Shown here: positions 1 through 8,921 of the stretch, piece after piece
Numbering within the stretch: position 1 is the stretch's first letter
Layout of the letters: each line of letters begins with the position of its first letter
From: CAVQBP01 sp963740945
GTDB lineage: Bacteria > Bacteroidota > Ignavibacteria > Ignavibacteriales > Ignavibacteriaceae
Assembly: GCA_963740945.1 (NCBI GenBank)
Contig: CAVUGE010000007.1
Location: 1-64,000 of the forward strand
Reading direction: 5' to 3'
Length of the DNA stretch: 64,000 nucleotides
Notes under the pieces: generated by a model
The model's database searches: none
What the model saw: the letters and a program-made list of their open reading frames with translations, nothing else
What the model was told of the DNA's origin: nothing
Position numbers and translations under genes: made by a program

Positions 1-405
1 TTAGCAAAGGTTGAAGAATCAATGACCAAATTATTGGGATTAAAAAATATTCTCGATTTTTTTGTGAGAAATAACAGTGATGATGATTTATTAAAAGGGG
101 CTGAAGGAGAATTTAATAGTGCGACTTTAGACAGGAGGATCCAATATGTAGTTTACGGCCATACACACGAGGCACGTCAGGATTTTTTTAAAGCAGATAT
201 AGACGGGAGAGTCTCAATGTATATAAACACAGGAACATATTTGCCGTTTATTCAATTGTGCAGGGATCAAAAAGGTTTTGCTTTTTCACATTTAATGACA
301 ATGACATTTTTTTATAAAGAAGATGAAGATAAATCAAACAGGAAAGGTAACGGACCAACGTGTGAATTGTGGAATGGAATCCGGAGGAAATATTATACAG
401 CTTAA
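1..405 (+). CDS. Metallophosphoesterase (calcineurin-like), C-terminal part
   Basis: The frame is open to the left edge, so only the last ~135 codons are present. The motif VVYGHTHEAR is the terminal GHTH box of calcineurin-like phosphoesterases, whose histidines bind the dinuclear metal centre. It is followed by INTGTYLP, the usual Asn-Thr-Gly turn after that box. The remaining ~55 residues are an unusual tail without recognisable motifs. The substrate cannot be told from this fragment. The stop codon is immediately followed by a hairpin element, and a patatin-like gene lies 155 bases downstream on the same strand, so the two may act together on lipids or phosphoesters (inference). The family call is fairly sure and the specificity is unknown. 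Confidence 0.75.
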   Translation, partial: LAKVEESMTKLLGLKNILDFFVRNNSDDDLLKGAEGEFNSATLDRRIQYVVYGHTHEARQDFFKADIDGRVSMYINTGTYLPFIQLCRDQKGFAFSHLMTMTFFYKEDEDKSNRKGNGPTCELWNGIRRKYYTA

Positions 406-533
406 TAACTCATGTTACGCAAACTTATTTTTTTGTCATATTGAGCGAAGCGAAATATCTCCCAAATGGTTCAAATTATGACCGTGAGATTCTTCACTTC
501 GTTCAGAATGACAATTTTGCGTAATGTGAGTTA
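406..533. mobile_element. MITE-like inverted-repeat element, type I
   Basis: A non-coding element of about 128 bases. The tips are inverted repeats: 406-423 (TAACTCATGTTACGCAAA) pairs with 516-533 with two mismatches. A second pair of arms, 434-461 and 486-513, carries the TGTCATtcTGAaCGAAG type sequence often seen dispersed in bacterial genomes. Transcribed, it would fold into one long hairpin. It starts directly after the stop codon of the upstream gene and may also act as a terminator. No transposase is present. Confidence 0.75.
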
Positions 534-559
534 ATAATTTTAATAACAGTAGGTCTTCT

Positions 560-2517
560 ATGGAATTAAAGACACAATGGCAGAAATTTCAAAATATTTT
601 TGAAGCCGAATTAAATTATATCATAAAAAGGAGGAAAAATATTTCGGATGGAGGCATTCTGTCTGATGATAATGCCGATAAAGTAAAACAAAACCTGTTT
701 GGGATTGCTCTTTCAGGCGGGGGCATCCGTTCCTCAACTTTTAATATGGGTATTCTCAATTTTCTTAATGAGAAGAAGATACTGGAACTTGCTGATTATA
801 TATCTTCGGTTTCGGGCGGCGGCTTTATACATAGCTATATTCAATCAAAGTTAAGATCAAAAAATAAATTTGATGAACTATTTAACCGGAATAACTCTGA
901 GCCCATATCCGGAGATAATGAAAAGATAAAACTGAACTGCGATTATTTAATACCCGATCATAATCTATTACTAAAAATGGGAAGTTATATCAGGGTATAT
1001 GGAGCTATAATATCAAGCTTTATTATGAATCTTCTCTGGCTGATTTTAATAACTTTATTCTTTTTATTGATTGCACAAGTTGTTAGTCTGAAGTTATATT
1101 CATGGCTGAACATTGATAAAGTACATGCATATACTATTATCATATTTTCTTTCCTGATTTTTTATCACTACTTCTTCTTTATTTTAAGAAACAATAAGAT
1201 ATGGTCATCCAACACGTTAAATTATTTTGAAGGGTTCTTTCTCTTTTTTTATAATAGCCGCCTGGATTATTAAACTCATCTACCGAATACCATCCGAGGA
1301 GACAGTGATATACATGCTCAACCTTAAGTTTCTAAATCTTGATATACATTTATTTAATGGAAATAATTTCTGGATAAATATTCTAATATTGTTTATACTT
1401 TTCATAATATTCGGTTTTTTTGCCAACCCGAATATACTTTCACTGCATAGGTACTATAGAGATAGAATTGCTGAATCGTTTATTAAACCATTTATACCCG
1501 AAAACCCTAATGTGAAGTTATATGACGTAATAACAGAAGAGAGTGTAAATCCTTATCCTTTAATAAATACATGCTTGAATTTGACAGACCGGCGGGATGA
1601 AAATATGCCCGGCAGTGAAAGTGCCGATTACTTTTTATTATCCCCAAAATTCTGCGGTTCTTCATTTACAAATTATCTCCCGACCGAAGATGAATATAGT
1701 TCTATAACACTGTCAACAGCAGCAGCAATTTCAGGTTCAGCGGTGAGCACTTTAATGGGAAATCGAACAAATCGATTTATTTCCATTTTTCTTTATTTAT
1801 TCAATGCAGTTCTGGGATACTGGATAAAAAATCCTAATTGGAAAGAAATCAGTCCCTTCAATAAAATAAAAAATGATATATTAATTATTATTTTACATTC
1901 TGGCCTTACTATCTATGGAACAGTATGCTGGGTAAAGCAAACCAAAAAAGAGGCAGGGTCAATATTTCGGATGGAGGGCATATAGAAAATTTAGCTGTCT
2001 TTGAGCTATTAAGAAGACGTTGTAAATTAATTATTGCAATAGATGCTTCAGCAGATCCGAATTATATTTTTAGTGACCTGGAAAACCTAGTGAGAAGATC
2101 AAGAGAGAAATTAGGGCTCGTAATTGAATTTGAGAAATCTCCTGAAAGTATTATTAGACCGCTTCCATCTTATGGATACTCTTATCAGCAGTATGCAAAA
2201 GCTTCAATTAAATGTCTTCCGGGAACACCGGATTGCGATCAGAGTTATACAGGGACATTAATCTATATTAAATCTTCTCTTAAGGCTCCCATGAAATACG
2301 AGATAAACGGAGGAGCTGAAGGAAATGAAGCAAGTGCTTTTAATTATAAAATCAATCATCCAGCTTTTCCGCATGAGTCAACTATAGATCAATTTTTGAT
2401 CCCGATCAGTGGGATGCATATTATTTCTTAGGAAGACATGTTGCAGATGAGATTTTTAAAAATGCTCCTGACAGTCTTGATGAATTTATTGCCTATTGTT
2501 CCGGTTTAAACAAATAA
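560..2517 (+). pseudogene. Patatin-like phospholipase, broken by three frameshifts
   Basis: Three overlapping frames (560-1273, 1227-1985, 1925-2431) and a short fourth one to 2517 read as one protein of about 650 residues. The N-terminal part has the patatin oxyanion loop ALSGGGIRSSTFN and the nucleophile box ISSVSGGGF. Membrane segments follow. The third frame holds the catalytic Asp in NISDGGHIENL, followed by LLRRRCKLIIAIDA. The last frame gives the family-like end (DPDQWDAYYFLGRHVADEIF). Each break is repaired by one base in a run: one T fewer at 1244-1250, one A more at 1944-1949, one T more at 2393-2397. All catalytic elements survive, so it is either freshly decayed or an assembly artefact. 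Patatin-like enzymes hydrolyse acyl lipids. Confidence 0.8.
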
Positions 2518-2583
2518 GAGTAATGCGCCATGTGCTAATATTTATACTTTAACCATTTTACTACTTCAGACCATTTCGGTTTT

Positions 2584-3805
2584 TTACCGGTACTTAAAAT
2601 TCCTATCCTGTATATTTTTCCGGAAAATGGGAAAAATTGAAAGCATAACAAGAATGTTGATAACCGATGATAAGATAATTTGCCAGAGAGGAATTTCAAG
2701 GATTGTCATTCTTGCAGGCATAACGATTAAGGAGGCGAAAGGAACAAAAGATGCAATCCTTGCAATATTGCTTTCCGGATTAGACAACATACTAATTGCA
2801 ATGAAAAAGGGAAGCATAATTAAAATCATTAAAGGCCATTGACCTGATTGTGCATCCTGATCATTATCGAAAACCGAACCGACAGTAGCATAAAGTCCAA
2901 GAAAAGTTACCAGAGCAATGAAAAAATTAAATAAGAAATAGAACAAATGCGGAACACCAATACTTAAAGTAATTTGAGGCGGCAGCATAAACCAGGTAGT
3001 TGAAATTAGAAAAAATACCGGAAGCAACCATATTGCCATTTGCAGTAAAGATGTTATTGACATGCCGAGTATTTTTCCGGTTAACAATTCTTTGCTGCTT
3101 ACAGATGATAATAATACTTCCACAATCCGGTTGTTCTTTTCTTCCACAACCGAGCGCATCATCATTGTCCCTATTAATATCAGGTCAAAAATAAATAAGG
3201 AAAGTAAATAAAAAAGCCAAAATTAGATTTCCCGCCCCTTCTTTTTCAAAAATTCCCTTTTCTGAAACCTTAAAGCCGGCAAAATCAACATTATTTCTTG
3301 CAAATTCTATTTCCTTACTGCTCAATCTTTTATCTTTAAAATAATTATCCACGAGAACTTTATTAATCGTACCTTTGAGCTTATTAAACAAAGAAATGTT
3401 ATTTGGGTTTAGCGAGTAATATTGAATATTTTTATCATTCAACGCTTTTTCAGGAATAAAGACAACACCCGAGATCGATTTCTTTAAAATCTTAGATTTT
3501 ATTTCGCCTAAATGTTTTTCAAACTGTTCCGAATCAAAAGTAATATAGGATATTGAGAGATTTCCCGATTTCACCTGGTCATTATTCCCAAATTCTAATT
3601 TCAGAGCATTGGTCAAATACGGCTGTGTGGTTATAACTTCAAGATTATACTTTTCGTCCCCCTGATATTTTACAAGAAAGGTTTGAACCGCAAGTATTCC
3701 CATTAAAAAAACAGGAATTAGAATCGTTGTCAATATAAATGATTTGCTAAACAGGCGTGCTCTCAGCTCTCTTTTAATTATGACTAGAGTTCTTTTATTA
3801 AACAT
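2584..3805 (-). pseudogene. ABC-2 type permease (NatB/YhaP-like), one frameshift
   Basis: Two frames on the - strand (3805-3185 and 3165-2584) form one ABC-2 permease of about 406 residues. The first has an N-terminal cytoplasmic helix (MFNKRTLVIIKRELRARLFSK), a membrane segment and a large extracytoplasmic domain. The second begins with the family motif RSVVEEKNNRIVEVLLSSV, then several membrane helices. Removing one base from the five-base run at 3187-3191 fuses them. The start at 3805 was chosen over 3877 because MFNKRTL is the usual N-terminus and it overlaps the upstream ATPase stop by 8 bases. It should form an exporter with that ATPase. The gene is broken as written. Confidence 0.8.
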
Positions 3806-4727
3806 ATTCAACCTCCGACCTTTCGTCATTTGATTTGCCGGCAAGCTGAATGAAAATCTCATTAAGTGAGATTTCATTAGCTTTAAATGAATTGATGACT
3901 ACATTGTTTTGAACAAGTAATTTTAGAAGGTCCTGAATTTGCCTATTCTCTTTCACTTTAATACCTGTTGAGTTACCGAAATCATTTAATTCTTGAACCA
4001 TAGGATTATTTTTTAAGAAACTTATATCCCCTTCATAATTAATACTTACATTCCTTTGAGCATGTTTTTTCTTTATTTCATTCAGGGCTCCATGCAGTAT
4101 AATCCTGCCATGATCAATCATTGCAATATGATCGCACATTCTTTCCGCAAAATCCATTAGATGGGTAGAAAATATTATTATTTTACCTTCACGTTTCAAT
4201 TCAAGGATTATTTCTTTAATCATATTCGTATTTATCGGGTCAAGTCCGCTGAAAGGCTCATCAAGGATCAGAAATTCAGGAGCATGAAGCATTGTAGTCA
4301 GAAATTGTATTTTCTGCTGATTACCTTTGGAAAGGTCCTCTATTTTAGAATTTTTTCTATCAGCCAAATCAAATCTACTCAGATAAAGGTCAGCCTTTTT
4401 TTCTATATCCTTCCCTGTTTTCCCTTTTAATTCGGCAAAAAATAGTAGAGTTTCTAATACTTTCATTTTTTTATATAGCCCACGTTCTTCGGGGAGATAG
4501 CCCACCTTATCTTTAAATTCCTGACCTACTTTTGTGCCTCTTAAAATAACTTCACCTGAATCAGGGAGATAAATATTCATCATCATTCTTATTGTGGTGG
4601 TTTTACCTGCACCGTTCCTCCCAATGAGGCCGAATACCGAACCTTCCGGTACGGAAAAAGAAATGTTGTCAACTGCTTTAACTTTGTCAAAAGATTTAAC
4701 GAGATTTTTTACTTCAAGTGCATACAT
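3798..4727 (-). CDS. ABC transporter ATP-binding protein (NatA-like)
   Basis: A 309-residue ATPase of an ABC-2 exporter. It has Walker A GRNGAGKT (residues 36-43), the Q-loop region GYLPEERGLY, signature LSKGNQQK, Walker B FLILDEPFSGLDP and the switch histidine in IIFSTHLMD. The signature is the LSKG variant common in the EcsA/NatA group rather than LSGGQ. The C-terminal ~80 residues form the DUF4162-like tail of these proteins, possibly a regulatory domain. It overlaps the permease start by 8 bases, so the pair is translationally coupled. The substrate is unknown; Na+ or antibiotic export is typical of relatives. Confidence 0.88.
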   Translation of the reverse strand: MYALEVKNLVKSFDKVKAVDNISFSVPEGSVFGLIGRNGAGKTTTIRMMMNIYLPDSGEVILRGTKVGQEFKDKVGYLPEERGLYKKMKVLETLLFFAELKGKTGKDIEKKADLYLSRFDLADRKNSKIEDLSKGNQQKIQFLTTMLHAPEFLILDEPFSGLDPINTNMIKEIILELKREGKIIIFSTHLMDFAERMCDHIAMIDHGRIILHGALNEIKKKHAQRNVSINYEGDISFLKNNPMVQELNDFGNSTGIKVKENRQIQDLLKLLVQNNVVINSFKANEISLNEIFIQLAGKSNDERSEVEYV

Positions 4728-4793
4728 ATTACCCTTCGCTCACTTGTTTTCAAAAAGATAATCTAAAATAAGGTTTTCAAATTGATAAATAAA

Positions 4794-4874
4794 ATCATTT
4801 TCAATTTTTATTAAAATGTAAGTTCAAATAAAAACTTAATATTTTAAAAATAAAGATGTCATCTTTCAAATACT
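4794..4874. repeat. Partial copy of type II inverted-repeat element
   Basis: This stretch matches the right part of the element at 8733-8886: a shared ATTTTCAATTTTTATTAAAAT stretch, then AAAGATGTCATCTTT at 4852-4866 and TCAAATACT. The left tip is not recognisable. The right end forms the last codons and the stop of the PNPOx-like gene on the - strand. Confidence 0.6.
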
Positions 4875-5404
4875 ATTGAGGGCACGCTCCATGTAACTTC
4901 TGCACCGTAAAATCTTCTCTTATAATTAATCACTTCCATTCTTTCGGGGATTACTTTAATAAGAATTAGATAATTCCAATCTGGGAATGACTGATCCCAG
5001 TACTCTCTTTTCCTCTTAAGTTTTTCCTCCATATCATCCACAAGTACTGCCTTTCCAATAATTGTTACATATCCGTCGGCTTTGCTATGATCTGCATAAT
5101 ATAATGTTACATTCGGATTTTTCTTAATTTCATCATACTTTCTCGAACGGCTGTTTGTAGCCATCCAGACAGTCATATCCTCTTCAGGAGGAAAAGGATT
5201 CATTGTTCTAACATTTGCCCGCCCTGCTGAATCTATTGTTATAAGAGCACAGTATTTTAGCCTGCCTATAATCTCTCTTGCAGCAAAGATTATCGAATCC
5301 CGCTTTGCATCAATGTTTTCCTTTACCTGTGCGCTTATTTCCACACAGGCTGCCGTTAAACAGATGAATATAGTAAAACAAAATAGATTGGAATAAGTTT
5401 TCAT
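4859..5404 (-). CDS. Secreted pyridoxamine 5'-phosphate oxidase-like (split-barrel) protein
   Basis: 181 residues. An N-terminal hydrophobic stretch (FCFTIFICLTAACVEISA) looks like a signal peptide, with a possible lipobox-like cysteine. The rest is a flavin split-barrel domain: YCALITIDSAGRANVRTMNP is the usual first strand pair, followed by VWMATNSRSRKYDEIKKNPNVTLYY and a VTIIGKAVLVDD strand. Relatives are general-stress flavin-binding proteins and are usually cytoplasmic, so the export signal is noteworthy. The final codons and stop are inside a dispersed repeat, so the C-terminus may have been altered by its insertion. The flavin or pyridoxal ligand is not determined. Confidence 0.8.
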   Translation of the reverse strand: MKTYSNLFCFTIFICLTAACVEISAQVKENIDAKRDSIIFAAREIIGRLKYCALITIDSAGRANVRTMNPFPPEEDMTVWMATNSRSRKYDEIKKNPNVTLYYADHSKADGYVTIIGKAVLVDDMEEKLKRKREYWDQSFPDWNYLILIKVIPERMEVINYKRRFYGAEVTWSVPSIVFER

Positions 5405-5462
5405 TGGTCCCCCGAATTTAATTATGATTGTTTATCAGTGCCTTTTTAATAAGAAAAATATT

Positions 5463-5603
5463 ATGGAACTAGATTGGAGGGAGAGAATTGAGAATCTGCC
5501 TTTCAAGGCAATTCTTCCCCACCCGTTTTTTTTTATATGGTTATTAAAGTATTACAAATTAGCTTTAAAGGCAATAGAAACATCCAATGATATAATGATA
5601 TAA
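5463..5603 (+). CDS. Possible 46-residue hydrophobic small protein
   Basis: An ATG-started frame of 46 codons in an otherwise empty 287-base gap (5405-5691). It has a charged N-terminus (MELDWRERIE) and a hydrophobic middle (HPFFFIWLLKYYKLAL). No clear Shine-Dalgarno sequence precedes it and the codon pattern proves nothing at this length. The nine-T run at 5526-5534 lies inside it. It is unrecognised and could be chance. Confidence 0.2.
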   Translation: MELDWRERIENLPFKAILPHPFFFIWLLKYYKLALKAIETSNDIMI

Positions 5604-5613
5604 TTTAATTTTA

Positions 5614-5660
5614 GGGAGGATTTTATGAGGAATAAAAGGAATAATAATTACAAAGAATGA
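5614..5660 (+). promoter_or_regulatory. Strong ribosome-binding site with an 11-codon ORF
   Basis: GGGAGGA at 5614-5620 sits four bases before ATG at 5625, which opens an 11-codon frame (MRNKRNNNYKE) ending at 5660. Two TATAAT hexamers lie just upstream (5591-5602). No + strand gene follows, so it is not an obvious leader peptide. This is the best translation signal in the gap, but its purpose is unknown. Confidence 0.3.
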
Positions 5661-5691
5661 TTGAATATAGGAACGGTCAGAATATGATTTA

Positions 5692-6006
5692 TTACTGATT
5701 AAAATATTTATCTAACAATTTTTGCAAACCATCAGAGGAAGCCGGAACCTGGTGAACAATATTCTTAGCTTCTTCAATTAAGAGAATTATTTTATAAATA
5801 TCATCAGGATTAAGTTCGCTGTGAATTACTTCGATCATTGAATCATCAGAAAAAATCAAATAGTACTCATCTTTGCTGATTATTATTGTAGACAGCATTA
5901 TCTTGTCATAATAAATTTTTATTATTGCCTCGTCTAAATTTTTACTCGTTTTATTTATGCTATTATTTTCCATTATATCTATTTTATCTATTTCCAATTT
6001 TATCAT
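5692..6006 (-). CDS. Hypothetical small acidic protein
   Basis: 104 residues, or 93 if the internal ATG at 5973 (MENNSINK) is used. It has no signal peptide or membrane segment. The sequence alternates predicted strands (KIYYDKIMLSTIIISKDEYYLIFSD) and helices (DDIYKIILLIEEAKNIV), so it is probably a small folded cytoplasmic domain. No family was recognised. It lies beside decayed gene fragments and could be a recent arrival or a remnant itself. Confidence 0.5.
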   Translation of the reverse strand: MIKLEIDKIDIMENNSINKTSKNLDEAIIKIYYDKIMLSTIIISKDEYYLIFSDDSMIEVIHSELNPDDIYKIILLIEEAKNIVHQVPASSDGLQKLLDKYFNQ

Positions 6007-6235
6007 CGAATAATTTATATATATTTTTATAGGTTAAATTTTTTTTGTAGAAAAATCGGGATTTTATAGCAATTTTTATTTAATTCGTTAATAATATTGA
6101 AAATTTTAGAAAATATTTCTACCTATTCTGTAACATAATCTCTTAGAAATGTAACATTATGCAGCGTATATAGCAAAGGGTATGATGCTTAGCGTTATTT
6201 CTAGCTGGAATATTGATTTCTTTAACAGGTACTAC

Positions 6236-6511
6236 TTATAAATTGCTGCTATTTATGTTAATATCTGATAATAAATAGTGTTTTTGTTTTTCATAATATT
6301 CATTTTCCTGCTTCATCCATACATTTTGCCAATATTCTTTCATTTCCGGACCATCCCTAGCAATACCTCTCTGCAAACGGAGGTCAGCAGGACAATCGAT
6401 CCAGATTTTTAAATCATAATAATGCGATAGCTCTTTTCTACCGGAATAGATTCCTTCAACAATAATACTTGAAGATTTAGGAATTATTTGATGATAATTT
6501 AAAGTACCAAT
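6236..6511 (-). pseudogene. Remnant of a uridine kinase-like P-loop kinase (C-terminal half)
   Basis: No start codon was found and the frame closes with TGA at 6512-6514. The 91-codon frame reads SSSIIVEGIYSGRKEL, then YYDLKIWIDCPADLRLQRG and ARDGPEMKEYWQNVWMKQE. These are the later motifs of the uridine kinase/NTP-kinase family, including the VEG strand and the R-x-RDG lid. The Walker A half is missing. It was described by reading the non-annotated frame. It is very probably a dead fragment. Confidence 0.65.
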
Positions 6512-6546
6512 TCATATAAAAAGATTAAAATAGTTTCATTAAAAAC

Positions 6547-6651
6547 AGTTCCTTCTCTATTCCGAATATCCAGATAGCGGACTTTATTCTCCTGATCTAC
6601 TGGCAATTCATCTACTCTGCCAATTTCAATTCCTTCTGAAGTTATCACCAT
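6547..6651 (-). pseudogene. Fragment resembling a PRC-barrel domain
   Basis: A 35-codon stretch in a longer open frame reads VITSEGIEIGRVDELPVDQ and NKVRYLDI, which matches the PRC-barrel pattern (dG-x-xIG-x-VdeLlvD...vRYLdi). The flanking residues look random. The open frame as a whole extends to 6756 antisense to the next gene's start. It adjoins the kinase remnant, so the two may come from one rearranged locus. Confidence 0.4.
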
Positions 6652-6741
6652 TAAAGAGATTTTTCGGCGGAGTATGAAATGAATTAAAATTAAAAATTGA
6701 AGAAACAGAAATGTTTGTATATTTTTATTAACAAACTTTTT

Positions 6742-8694
6742 ATGAATAGAATACATATCATAATCTTGCTATATTTAATTTCTGCTTCAATAATTAGGGG
6801 ACGAGAAAGCAGATTTTATCTTTCCTCTAATGAATTAGAGAAAAACATTTCAGTTTATTTTACTACGGGATGGAGGTATAATCCCGTTGATGCTCCCGGT
6901 TATCAATACCCGGAATTTGATGACAGGAGCTGGCCGGAAGTAAGCACTTTGTTTAATGACTCTTTATCAAATAGGTGGGAAGGACAAGGGTGGTTTAGAT
7001 TTCACATTAAAATCGATTCCTCACTTTACAATAAAACTGTCTTCCTTCTTATACGATCAGCAGGCAAACAGAAGATATTTCTAGATGGAAAATATGCTGC
7101 GGATGTTTCCGATTGGGAAGATCCAAAAACCGTAACTTTTTCACCGACGCAAGATCATATTATCGCCATAAAATTTACAAACAAAAATATAGAATATTAC
7201 AGGAATGCAGGGTTCAATCCGGGTTTTGAATTTGGTTTCGGAAATATAGAAAAAGTTTTACAATCCGGTATAAAAGAATTGAGAGGTTATTCTAATCAAC
7301 AGATATTTTTCACCGCATTAACGATTGCTTTCGGAATTCTTCATTTTATTTTATTCCTTTTTAACAGACAGTTTAAAGAAAATCTTATTTATGCCCTTTT
7401 TCTCTTCATTTATTCGGCAAGTATTTTCTTTGACTATCAAACTAATCTTTCTGTTAGTACGACTGAATTAATTCTTTCTTTAAGAGTACACAGGGTCTTA
7501 ATGTCTTTAAGTATGGTATTTATACTTCTTTCCCTGTATTCTATATTAAAACAGAAAATACAAATATCTTTCCTGCTTATTACATTCTATTTTTTATTTG
7601 CTCTGACAATGGCAATGCTCAAACCGGTACAAAATTTTCTATTTCTTCAGTTAGGACTTATAATTGTTTTTATAGAATGTTCAAGAATCATAATAAAAGC
7701 TTCAAAACAAAAAGTCGAAGGAGTTGCGATTATTGCTGCAGGTTTTTCAATTCTATTTTTATTCTCATTGTATGACTGGCTGCTGGACTTTCATCTTATT
7801 AAAAGCATATGGAACCTCGATAATGGGTATCCATTCGGCACAATAGGTTTGTTTATTTGTATGTCGGTATTTCTTTCAAAAAGTTTTGCCAGATCAAATC
7901 TAAAAATAATACAGCAGGAAAAGCTGAATAAGGAACAGGAAGTTGAAAGGAAATATCTTGAAGCTGAGAATGAAAGAAAATCATTAGATCTCGAAGATGC
8001 CCGCAAGCTTCAATTATCAATATTACCTAAATCATTTCCCGATATTTCTCAAATTGAAGTTTCTGCTAAAATGAGAACGGCTGCAGAAGTTGGAGGTGAC
8101 TACTATGATTATCATTTATCCAGCGACGGAACAATTACTGTTGTTATTGGTGATGCCACCGGACACGGAATAAAAGCCGGAATAATGGTTGCGCTTATTA
8201 AAAGCTTGTTTGATGCAATGGCTCATACCTTCTTTATTCCTGATTTCTTCAACCATTGCACAAAAACTATTAAAAAGATGAATCTTGGAAACCTGTATAT
8301 GGGATTGACTGTAATTAAATTTCGCGATTATAAAATCACAGCTTCAGCTGCCGGGATGCCGCCGTTTTTAATATTCAGAAAGAATAGTAATTCAATCGAA
8401 GAGATAATACTTAAAGGAATGCCTCTTGGTGCATTTCATGATTTCCCATACCAGCAAAAATCCTTTAAAGTTTATCCGGGTGATATCATACTACTTTTAA
8501 CAGACGGCTTTGTTGAATTGTTCAATGCAGATAGAGAAATGATTGAATATAATAATGTCAAGGATACTTTCTTAAATTCTGCCGGAAGAAACTCCGAAGA
8601 AATTATTAATGATTTATTTAATTTGGCTGACTGCTGGCTTGATGGTTATCAACAAATGGATGATATTACTTTCCTGGTTATTAAAATAAAGTAG
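6742..8694 (+). CDS. 7TM sensor with SpoIIE/PP2C-type serine phosphatase domain
   Basis: 650 residues from ATG 6742. A TTG 45 bases upstream is possible, but MNRIHIIILLYLISASIIRG makes the better signal sequence. The order is signal, an extracytoplasmic galactose-binding-like sandwich (about 25-190, with FDDRSWPEV and GQGWFRFHI), seven membrane helices (about 190-400, 7TMR-DISM type), a charged coiled coil, and a PP2C/SpoIIE domain. The metal-binding aspartates are present in EVGGDYYDY, IGDATGHG, LLTDGFVEL and MDDITFLV. It should dephosphorylate a serine/threonine partner such as an anti-sigma antagonist in response to an external signal. No STAS or kinase partner is adjacent; the SpoIIAA-like protein at 20584 is distant. 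Confidence 0.88.
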   Translation: MNRIHIIILLYLISASIIRGRESRFYLSSNELEKNISVYFTTGWRYNPVDAPGYQYPEFDDRSWPEVSTLFNDSLSNRWEGQGWFRFHIKIDSSLYNKTVFLLIRSAGKQKIFLDGKYAADVSDWEDPKTVTFSPTQDHIIAIKFTNKNIEYYRNAGFNPGFEFGFGNIEKVLQSGIKELRGYSNQQIFFTALTIAFGILHFILFLFNRQFKENLIYALFLFIYSASIFFDYQTNLSVSTTELILSLRVHRVLMSLSMVFILLSLYSILKQKIQISFLLITFYFLFALTMAMLKPVQNFLFLQLGLIIVFIECSRIIIKASKQKVEGVAIIAAGFSILFLFSLYDWLLDFHLIKSIWNLDNGYPFGTIGLFICMSVFLSKSFARSNLKIIQQEKLNKEQEVERKYLEAENERKSLDLEDARKLQLSILPKSFPDISQIEVSAKMRTAAEVGGDYYDYHLSSDGTITVVIGDATGHGIKAGIMVALIKSLFDAMAHTFFIPDFFNHCTKTIKKMNLGNLYMGLTVIKFRDYKITASAAGMPPFLIFRKNSNSIEEIILKGMPLGAFHDFPYQQKSFKVYPGDIILLLTDGFVELFNADREMIEYNNVKDTFLNSAGRNSEEIINDLFNLADCWLDGYQQMDDITFLVIKIK

Positions 8695-8732
8695 GAGCTC
8701 TTAGCAGAAAGAATGTGCGGTTTTTAAATAAT

Positions 8733-8886
8733 TAACTGAAGTTACGCAGACCTAAAGATGACATCTTTAATATGAACAATCGTTTTCAATTTTTTATTAA
8801 AATATATGTTCAGATAAACCTTAATTTGAAAAAAGTAAAGATGTCATCTTTTCAAATACTGATTCTTGCGTAACTTAAGTAATTAC
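8733..8886. mobile_element. MITE-like inverted-repeat element, type II (most complete copy)
   Basis: Nested inverted blocks: tip ACTGAAGTTACGCA at 8736-8749 against TGCGTAACTTAAGT at 8867-8880 (one mismatch), and AAAGATGACATCTTT at 8754-8768 against AAAGATGTCATCTTT at 8837-8851. The centre is A/T-rich with TTTTTTATTAAAAT. It fills the gap between two convergent genes. The copies at 27812-27955 and 4794-4874 are clearly related, and the tips resemble those of the type I element at 406-533. Confidence 0.72.
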
Positions 8887-8921
8887 TTCGCTTTTATGTT
8901 TCTCGTTTTAACGTTTTTCGA

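Noticed and set aside
6697..6741. TTG start for the SpoIIE-type protein
   Set aside because: It would place an extra charged stretch before the signal sequence; ATG 6742 is the better start.
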